Assembly: GCA_038531315.1 (NCBI GenBank)
Contig: JBCBBT010000060.1
Location: forward strand, 1 to 19,392
Length of the DNA: 19,392 bases
Origin: JAJFFW01 sp038531315
GTDB taxonomy: Bacteria; Pseudomonadota; Alphaproteobacteria; Caulobacterales; Parvularculaceae
Direction of reading: 5' to 3'
In this document: positions 14,105 through 19,392 of the stretch, piece by piece
How positions within the stretch are numbered: position 1 is the first letter of the stretch
Layout of the letters: the number at the start of each line of letters is the position of its first letter
Notes under the pieces: model-generated
What the model saw: the letters and a program-made list of their open reading frames with translations, nothing else
Told to the model about the DNA's origin: nothing
Database searches by the model: none
Translations under genes and position numbers: made by a program

Positions 14105-16270
14105 TCAGGCCATCGGCGACATCAGCGGCAGGCGCCGCGGCGTCGCCCCAGTCAGGCGGCGCAGCGCGTTGCCGACCGCCGGCGCAGCGGGCGGCACGCC
14201 CGGCTCACCGACGCCCGTCGGCGCTTCGCTTGAATCAATGACCGCGACGTCAATGTTAGGCATTTCACCGATCCTGATCGAACGGTAATCGTGGAAATTT
14301 GATTGCTCGACCGCGCCGCCCTCACCGAGCGTGATCTCGTTGAACATCATCGCGCCGAGGCCGTATCCGACGCCGCCTTCGATTTGCGCCTTGATCACAT
14401 TCGGATTGACCGGCTGGCCGCAATCGACCGCCGCCCAGACGTTCAGGACCCGCGGCGTCGATCCTTCGTTCGCCACTTCCGCAATCTCCGCAACATAAGT
14501 ATTGAAGGACTTGTGCACCGCGACGCCGAATTGCGCGCCCGGCGTCGGGGCCCGGCCCCAGTCCATCATGTCGGCGACGCGTTTCAACACAGCCGCTTCG
14601 CGCGCGCGTTCGTCCTGCAAAAGCGCAAGACGGCCTTCGACCGGATCTTTGTCCGCAGCGGCGAGCAACTCATCGATAAAGGTCTCGATCGCATAGGCCG
14701 TGTGGGTGTGGCCCACCGAGCGCCACCACAAGACCGGCACCTTCGACGGCATGATATGCGCGCTCACACGCAAATTCGCCGCCTTGTAGTAAAAATCGCG
14801 CGCGCCCTCGACCATCGTGCTGTCGATGCCGTTTTCGATCATCGCCTCAAAAGGCGATCCGACCACGACCGATTGCGAGGCGATCGTCTGGTCCCATGCG
14901 GTGATCTCACCGCCCGGCGTGATCGCGGCCTTTAGTTTGTGGACGGTCAATGGCCGGTAGAAGCCGCCGCGAATATCGTCTTCGCGCGTCCAGAGAAATT
15001 TAACCGGTCGCGACCGGTCGGTCGCTTTGAAAACGTCGGCAAGTTCAGCGGCGAATTCCGACGACGGCTGCGCCCGCCGGCCGAAACTGCCGCCCGCGAG
15101 CATCGTATTTAGCGTAATCGCCGCCGGTTCGACGCCGAGAACCCCGGCGAGCACCTGATGGTCGGTTGTCTGGATTTGAGATCCCATCCAGACTTCAACC
15201 TCTTCCCCGCGCTGCTCAATAACCCCGTCGAGCGGCTCCATGGGCGCGTGGGCGAGAAACGGAAAGACATACTCCGCCTCAAGAATAGTCGCGTCGCCAA
15301 CGGTCTTCTCGTCAAAGGCGCTGTCGATGTCGCCGCGCGCCGCCGCGACGGCCCCAGGTTTTTGCACGGCGGCAATGAAATCCTGCGCAAGCGCGGCTGT
15401 TGAGCGGGTCTCGGCGCCGCTATCATCCCAGGTGATGTCAAGCGCCGCCCGCCCCCGCAGCGCCGCAAAGGTGTTTTCGCCGTAAACGGCGATCCCGCGG
15501 CCTGTTTTCCTGACGTCGACGACGCCGGGGACCGCGCGCGCCGCCGCGTCGTCAAACGCGCCGACGACGGCGCCGAATTTGTCCGGGTGCGCGACGACGG
15601 CGGTCAGCATGTTGTCGCGATAGACGTCGAGCGTAAATGTCGCTGAGCCGTCGCTCTTGGCGCTGGAATCGAGTTTCGGCAGCGACGTACCGATTAATTT
15701 AAACTGATCACGGGTTTTCAGCGCCGGATTTTCGGGCGGCGTTTGCGCCGCGGCGGCTTCCGCGAAATCGCCGAACTGGCCTTCGCGGCCGCTCGCCGCG
15801 TGGCGGATCACGCCTTTTGTGACGGCGATCTCATTGACCGGCGCATCCCACGCTTCGGCGGCGGCGGCGACAAGCATGGCTTTCGCGGCGGCGCCCGCTT
15901 TGCGCATCGGCTCATAGGAACTGGCGATAGCCGTGGAGCCGCCGGTGCCCTGAACGCCGAACAGCGCATTGGCGTAAAGTTTGACGTCGGCCGGCGCCGC
16001 TTCGGCGCGCATCTGCGACCAGTCGGCGTCAAGCTCTTCGGCGACAAGCGTCGCCAGTCCGGTGAACGGGCCCTGTCCAAACTCAATATGTTTGACGAAA
16101 ACGGTGACGATATTGTCCGGCGCAATACGAATGAATGCGTTCGGTTCGAAATCGCTTGGCGCGCCTTGTGCGCGCGTGCGCAACGGCAAGACCGCCGCAA
16201 CGATGAGACCGGAGGACGCGGCCAGAAAATCGCGCCTCGAAACTGCGCCCGATGCGGGAGAATTCGTCAT
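14105..16270 (-). CDS. iorB: Molybdopterin-binding large subunit, xanthine dehydrogenase family (isoquinoline 1-oxidoreductase beta-type)
   Basis: The 721-residue protein starts with a Tat signal (SRRDFLAASSGLIVAAVLPL, about residues 11-30). The aldehyde oxidase/xanthine dehydrogenase molybdopterin domains follow, with IEFGQGPFTGLATLVAEELD, the GGSFGRRAQPSSEFAAE cofactor segment (about 388-404) and the C-terminal GVGEPGVPP containing the catalytic Glu (about residue 689). It should hydroxylate a heteroaromatic or oxidise an aldehyde using water, passing electrons to the [2Fe-2S] subunit. The substrate is unknown; the iorB name rests on family and architecture. Of two starts, 16270 is chosen over 16276 because AGGAGGG lies six bases before it, while the earlier ATG is too close. 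It lies two bases after the iron-sulfur gene. No XdhC-type cofactor-insertion gene is seen nearby. Confidence 0.88.
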   Translation of the reverse strand: MTNSPASGAVSRRDFLAASSGLIVAAVLPLRTRAQGAPSDFEPNAFIRIAPDNIVTVFVKHIEFGQGPFTGLATLVAEELDADWSQMRAEAAPADVKLYANALFGVQGTGGSTAIASSYEPMRKAGAAAKAMLVAAAAEAWDAPVNEIAVTKGVIRHAASGREGQFGDFAEAAAAQTPPENPALKTRDQFKLIGTSLPKLDSSAKSDGSATFTLDVYRDNMLTAVVAHPDKFGAVVGAFDDAAARAVPGVVDVRKTGRGIAVYGENTFAALRGRAALDITWDDSGAETRSTAALAQDFIAAVQKPGAVAAARGDIDSAFDEKTVGDATILEAEYVFPFLAHAPMEPLDGVIEQRGEEVEVWMGSQIQTTDHQVLAGVLGVEPAAITLNTMLAGGSFGRRAQPSSEFAAELADVFKATDRSRPVKFLWTREDDIRGGFYRPLTVHKLKAAITPGGEITAWDQTIASQSVVVGSPFEAMIENGIDSTMVEGARDFYYKAANLRVSAHIMPSKVPVLWWRSVGHTHTAYAIETFIDELLAAADKDPVEGRLALLQDERAREAAVLKRVADMMDWGRAPTPGAQFGVAVHKSFNTYVAEIAEVANEGSTPRVLNVWAAVDCGQPVNPNVIKAQIEGGVGYGLGAMMFNEITLGEGGAVEQSNFHDYRSIRIGEMPNIDVAVIDSSEAPTGVGEPGVPPAAPAVGNALRRLTGATPRRLPLMSPMA

Positions 16271-16272
16271 GC

Positions 16273-16734
16273 TCATCCCTCCTCCACGCCGGCGGCGTTC
16301 TTAATCGCCTGGCGAATACGCACATAAGTGGCGCACCGACAGATATTGCCGATCATGGCGTTATCGATGTCGTCGTCCGTCGGCTTGTCGATCGCATTCA
16401 GGAGCGCAACCGCCGACATCACCTGTCCGGACTGGCAATACCCGCATTGCGGAACGTCGATTTCGCGCCAGGCGGCCTGCACCGCCTCCGCCGCGTCGCC
16501 GCTCACCCCCTCGATTGTCGTGACGGCGCGTCCATCGAGTTGTCCGATCGGCGTGACGCATGACCGGCGCGTCTGGCCGTCGAGATGCACCGTGCAGGCG
16601 CCGCATTGCGCGACGCCGCAGCCGAATTTCGTGCCGGTGAGGCGCAAATTATCACGCAAAAACCATAGCAGCGGCGTTTGCGGGTCGGCGTCCGTCGTCA
16701 CGGACGTTCCGTTGACACTAAAGGTGATGCTCAT
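16273..16734 (-). CDS. iorA: [2Fe-2S] small subunit of molybdenum hydroxylase (isoquinoline 1-oxidoreductase alpha-type)
   Basis: This 153-residue protein has two iron-sulfur domains. The plant-type ferredoxin cluster is ligated by Cys39, Cys44, Cys47 and Cys59 (TKFGCGVAQCGACTVHLDG). The second, helical [2Fe-2S] domain uses Cys97, Cys100, Cys132 and Cys134 (QCGYCQSGQVMSA and GNICRCATY). It carries electrons from the molybdenum centre to the cytochrome. It has no signal peptide and would be exported folded together with the Tat-tagged large subunit. The ATG at 16734, with GGAG nine bases upstream, is preferred over an in-frame TTG at 16740. It is the first gene of a three-gene operon; the upstream 240 bases must hold the promoter. 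Confidence 0.92.
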   Translation of the reverse strand: MSITFSVNGTSVTTDADPQTPLLWFLRDNLRLTGTKFGCGVAQCGACTVHLDGQTRRSCVTPIGQLDGRAVTTIEGVSGDAAEAVQAAWREIDVPQCGYCQSGQVMSAVALLNAIDKPTDDDIDNAMIGNICRCATYVRIRQAIKNAAGVEEG

Positions 16735-16830
16735 CGGCAAGGTCTCCGTGTTCCGGGAGATGGATTATTACGAAAGCGCACTTATAGAATTCGAGCGCAT
16801 TCTTAGATGTGCGCTTGTGGGGCGCGGCCA

Positions 16831-16856
16831 GAAACGAAGCGGTGAAACGAAGCGGC
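16831..16856. repeat. 13-bp tandem repeat in the ior leader/promoter region
   Basis: GAAACGAAGCGGT (16831-16843) is followed at once by GAAACGAAGCGGC (16844-16856), identical except for the last base. It lies about 100 bases upstream of the iorA start. It could be paired regulator half-sites on one face of the DNA or a slippage product. Confidence 0.7.
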
Positions 16857-16867
16857 GCCAAACGCGG

Positions 16868-16885
16868 GTCGCCACGTGAGGCGAC
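16868..16885. repeat. Short inverted repeat upstream of iorA
   Basis: GTCGCC and GGCGAC form a perfect 6-bp stem around ACGTGA. There is no adjacent T-run, so it is more likely an operator-like site or chance than a terminator. Confidence 0.3.
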
Positions 16886-16977
16886 AACGTCATTAACTCT
16901 GCAATCATAACACATCTTGTCGTTGGCGCTAAATTTCTTTTTTTCAAACCTCGCCGCACAATTCAAACCACGTACCT

Positions 16978-17784
16978 CTACGCCATGCGTTCTTGTCTGC
17001 GCCGCGCGCCTGGCGGCGGCGGCGTTTCAACGCCGCCTGCAAAACATTGCGCTTTCGACATCCAGTCTTGCGCCGTCTCGCCGGCGACGTTCAGCGCGGT
17101 GTCGGCGATATTGCGGGTTTGGGTGACGACCTGACAAAATTCGCTGGCGAGACCCTCGATCCGTTCTTCATCGTTTTCCTCGCCGAACGTCCACAGCGCG
17201 CCCGACGGCGCCGTCAGCGCAAGGTGCGGCATGGTCTCCGGCGGCGTTTCACTGCGGACCATGTAAGTCCAGCGAAATGTGTTGACGCCGAGCACAACGA
17301 TATTCCTGATACGGTCGGTTTCTTCGCGCTCAACGCCCATCAGATCGAAGATCGCCTGTCCGTGCGCCCAGGTCTCCATCTGGCGCGCCGTCATGGAAGA
17401 GCGCGCGCTCATATCCGGACCGGCCCATTTCACGCGCCGCTTTGGGTCGACATCGGAAAACGCCGTCGCGGTCTTCTCCGCCTGCGCGCGCCAGGCGGCG
17501 ACAAGCGCGCCTCCGGCGAGCCCGTCCGTAAACGCGGCTTCGAAATCGCGCAGGGTTTTGCCAGCCCCCATCGCCGTCATCAAAGCGGTGAGCGTATCGG
17601 CGAGTTTTGTTTCATTGTCGATTTGCCAGAACGCCATGGTGTTCCAGACATGGAGGTGGCGCAAAATCTCGTTCACCGTCCAGTTCTTGAACAAAGTCGC
17701 GCCCGCTAGCTGCGCCTCGTCCATGGTCGACGCGAGCGTAAACAGCGTTTGTGATTCGCTCAAAAAATCATCGGCCTGCTGCAT
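16978..17784 (-). CDS. TIGR03084-type DinB-like metal-binding protein
   Basis: The 268-residue protein begins MQQADDFLSESQTLFTLAST and carries the features I associate with the TIGR03084 family (mycothiol-dependent maleylpyruvate isomerase N-terminal/DinB-like fold). These are NWTVNEILRHLHVWN (about 38-52), VKWAGPDMSARSSMTARQME followed by TWAHGQ (about 132-157), DRIRNIVVLGVNTFRW and EFCQVVTQTRNIADT. The histidines in HLHVWN and WAHGQ are probable metal ligands. Family function is not established; members often sit near acyl-CoA metabolism genes, as here next to a CoA-transferase family gene. The frame stays open to 19158, but that extension is antisense to the neighbouring gene, and the family starts at the ATG at 17784. 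Confidence 0.85.
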   Translation of the reverse strand: MQQADDFLSESQTLFTLASTMDEAQLAGATLFKNWTVNEILRHLHVWNTMAFWQIDNETKLADTLTALMTAMGAGKTLRDFEAAFTDGLAGGALVAAWRAQAEKTATAFSDVDPKRRVKWAGPDMSARSSMTARQMETWAHGQAIFDLMGVEREETDRIRNIVVLGVNTFRWTYMVRSETPPETMPHLALTAPSGALWTFGEENDEERIEGLASEFCQVVTQTRNIADTALNVAGETAQDWMSKAQCFAGGVETPPPPGARRRQERMA

Positions 17785-17856
17785 GGTCTTGCCTGCTCCG
17801 TTTGGGTCTGGTCCAGTTTCAACGCATCGAACTATAAAGCCTTGGCCGGACGCATC

Positions 17857-17873
17857 CACTGTGCAGGACAGTG
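17857..17873. promoter_or_regulatory. Inverted repeat between divergent genes, candidate operator
   Basis: CACTGT and ACAGTG are perfect reverse complements with a 5-base spacer, placed in the middle of the 156-base gap between the TIGR03084 gene (minus) and the racemase gene (plus). The site could bind one regulator controlling both directions. The regulator is unknown. Confidence 0.35.
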
Positions 17874-17940
17874 TCCCGGCGCTCGCCCGCACGCGGCCGA
17901 CACCCGCCGCCGCGCCGCCGCAGAAATTGGAGACAGAGCC

Positions 17941-19083
17941 ATGGGACCGCTGAAAGGCGTGCGTATTCTGGAATTCGCCGGTATCGGCCCCGGCCCGTTC
18001 TGCGGCATGCTGTTGGCCGATCTCGGCGCCGATGTCATTCGTATAGACCGCAAATCCGGCGGCGGGCTCAGCGCCGCGACCGCCGGCTCGAAAGCCGACA
18101 TTACCGGCCGGGGCAAGCGCTCTATCGCCGTCGATCTCAAGACCGCCGAAGGCGTTGAGGCTTGCCTGCATCTGATCGCAAGAGCCGACGCGCTCATCGA
18201 AGGGTTCAGACCCGGCGTTATGGAACGGCTCGGCCTCGGGCCGGATACGGCGCTCGAGCACAACGCGAAATTGGTCTACGGACGAATGACCGGTTGGGGA
18301 CAGACCGGCCCGCTGGCGAACGCGGCCGGGCACGACATCAACTATATCGCGCTCACCGGCGCATTGCATGCGATCGGCGGGCCCGGCGGCAAGCCGACGC
18401 CGCCGCTCAATCTGGTCGGTGATTTTGGCGGCGGCGCGCTTTATCTCGCGCTGGGCGTTGCTGCGGCGCTTTTCGAGGCGGCGCGCTCCGGAAAGGGCCA
18501 GGTTGTCGATGCGGCGATGACCGACGGGGCCAGCTCGCTGATGACGGTCTTTCATATGTTCCAGGCGCTTGGGCAGTGGTCGGACAAACGCGGCGCCAAT
18601 CTTCTCGACGGCGGCGCGCATTTTTACGACACCTATGAGACCGCCGACGGCAAATATGTTGCGGTCGGCGCTATCGAACCGCAATTTTACGCCCTTCTGC
18701 GCGACAAGCTTGGCCTTGCCGACAGCGCTTATGACGCGCAGATGAACCCGCAAGGCTGGCCGGACCTGAAGCAAAAACTCGCGGCGGTGTTCGCCACAAA
18801 AACGCGCGACGCATGGTGCGAGATTCTCGAAGGGACCGACGCCTGCTTTGCGCCGGTGCTGACCATGGCCGAGGCCGCCGGGCACCCCCACAATCGCGCG
18901 CGCGAAACCCTGATCGAGCGCGACGGCGTCCGGCAACCGAACGCTGCGCCCCGGTTCAGCCGCACAGCCTGCGAAATCGGGCCGCCCTCGCCGGCCGTCG
19001 GCGCGGATAACGACACCGTTTTCGAAGACTGGGGCGTTGACCCCGGCGCGATCGCATCGTTGAAGGATCGCGGCGCCATATAA
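17941..19083 (+). CDS. Alpha-methylacyl-CoA racemase / CaiB-BaiF family III CoA-transferase
   Basis: The 380-residue protein starts MGPLKGVRILEFAGIGPGPF and shows the family III pattern ADLGADVIRIDRKSGG, RGKRSIAVDLK, YGRMTGWGQTGP, GHDINYIALTGAL and LNLVGDFGGGALYL. His131 (in GHDINY) and Asp161 (in VGDFGGG) are 30 residues apart, like the catalytic His/Asp pair of mycobacterial alpha-methylacyl-CoA racemase, which favours racemase over CoA transfer. It would epimerise 2-methyl branched acyl-CoA for beta-oxidation. The frame is open from 17842, but the ATG at 17941 has a good GGAGACAGAGCC ribosome site and matches the family start. It is divergent from the TIGR03084 gene. No further degradation genes are in the window. 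Confidence 0.92.
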   Translation: MGPLKGVRILEFAGIGPGPFCGMLLADLGADVIRIDRKSGGGLSAATAGSKADITGRGKRSIAVDLKTAEGVEACLHLIARADALIEGFRPGVMERLGLGPDTALEHNAKLVYGRMTGWGQTGPLANAAGHDINYIALTGALHAIGGPGGKPTPPLNLVGDFGGGALYLALGVAAALFEAARSGKGQVVDAAMTDGASSLMTVFHMFQALGQWSDKRGANLLDGGAHFYDTYETADGKYVAVGAIEPQFYALLRDKLGLADSAYDAQMNPQGWPDLKQKLAAVFATKTRDAWCEILEGTDACFAPVLTMAEAAGHPHNRARETLIERDGVRQPNAAPRFSRTACEIGPPSPAVGADNDTVFEDWGVDPGAIASLKDRGAI

Positions 19084-19316
19084 AGAGAACGAACGCCCGC
19101 CGCGAACGCCGCCGAAGCCGCACGCCAAATCGCCCGAAAATATTTCTGCACATGCCATTTGCCCACTATAAAGCGGTGCGCGAGCCCGGGGATAAGTTTC
19201 CTACAAATCGTAGGAAACGCCTTTCGATCGACGTCTATTCGCGAAGATAAAACAGCCGCCTACACATGTGGTGCGCCTGCGACAACGGATGGCGAAAAGT
19301 CGGGGATTTCCGGCGC
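19084..19316. other. Intergenic spacer between racemase gene and tRNA-Leu
   Basis: The 230-base gap holds a perfect 9-bp inverted repeat (19196-19218) and a short CACATGTG palindrome near 19263-19271. I see no convincing gene, integrase remnant or attachment-site duplication. Confidence 0.5.
19196..19218. repeat. Perfect 9-bp inverted repeat
   Basis: GTTTCCTAC (19196-19204) and GTAGGAAAC (19210-19218) are exact reverse complements around AAATC. Neither side has a real T-run (GCCTTTC on the plus strand, TTATCC on the minus strand), so it is a weak candidate terminator and a better candidate operator. It lies 113 bases after the racemase stop and 98 bases beyond the 3' end of the tRNA. Confidence 0.6.

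Positions 19317-19392
<76 letters not shown>

Larger units (their letters stand above)
16735..16977. other. Intergenic region upstream of the molybdenum hydroxylase operon
   Basis: The 240 bases lie between the ior operon and the next minus-strand gene. They contain a 13-bp tandem repeat (16831-16856) and a short hairpin (16868-16885). A possible -10 element TATGAT on the minus strand lies near 16911, without a convincing -35. No credible gene is seen in any frame. Confidence 0.5.

Noticed and set aside
17785..19158. Very long minus-strand open frame joined to the TIGR03084 gene
   Set aside because: It is antisense to the well-supported racemase gene. Its sequence is Arg/Gly-rich and not family-like, and the TIGR03084 similarity starts at 17784; openness is a by-product of high GC.

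Overview
The window is GC-rich chromosomal DNA of an alphaproteobacterium, most likely of the Caulobacterales/Parvularculales type. The evidence is the flagellar gene order fliK-flgD-flgE, sciP, fliF-fliG-fliH-fliN-flbD-flhA-flhF, which as I recall it is the Caulobacter arrangement, together with FlbD (sigma-54 activator) and the CtrA-inhibiting protein SciP, both markers of this group. I see no insertion sequence, integrase, CRISPR array or other clear sign of transfer. No undescribed multi-gene system is visible; the novelty lies in regulatory DNA and small features.

Region 1 (1-3143) holds hook and hook-junction genes. A truncated flgK runs leftward out of the window. A rightward operon fliK-flgD-flgE starts at 621. 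The 450-base gap between them carries two divergent GG-N10-GC (sigma-54) promoters with a TTTGCCG palindrome roughly midway. A possible 57-residue leaderless ORF sits ahead of flgK and overlaps its start codon by ATGA. The flgE-like hook protein is only 287 residues.

Region 2 (3144-3777) is sciP with its AT-rich upstream region, including a near-consensus CtrA box, and a Rho-independent terminator after it.

Region 3 (3776-11973) is a tightly packed seven-gene operon. It encodes the MS ring (FliF), C-ring parts (FliG, FliN), the export regulator FliH, the class III/IV transcription activator FlbD, the export gate FlhA and the placement GTPase FlhF. Just upstream is a GGCAAA-T-TTTGCC palindrome whose half-site matches the one in region 1. 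This fits FlbD activating late genes while repressing its own early operon, as known in Caulobacter.

Region 4 (11974-13265) is a class I aspartate/aromatic aminotransferase, not obviously linked to motility.

Region 5 (13331-16977), on the minus strand, is a three-gene molybdenum hydroxylase operon of the isoquinoline 1-oxidoreductase type: a [2Fe-2S] subunit, a Tat-exported molybdopterin subunit and a di-heme cytochrome c lipoprotein. The last gene ends inside a four-copy 15-bp tandem repeat.

Region 6 (16978-19392) holds a TIGR03084-type DinB-like protein (minus) divergent from an alpha-methylacyl-CoA racemase/CoA-transferase family III gene (plus). A spacer with a strong 9-bp inverted repeat follows, then the 3' part of a tRNA-Leu(CAG) gene on the minus strand, cut by the window end.
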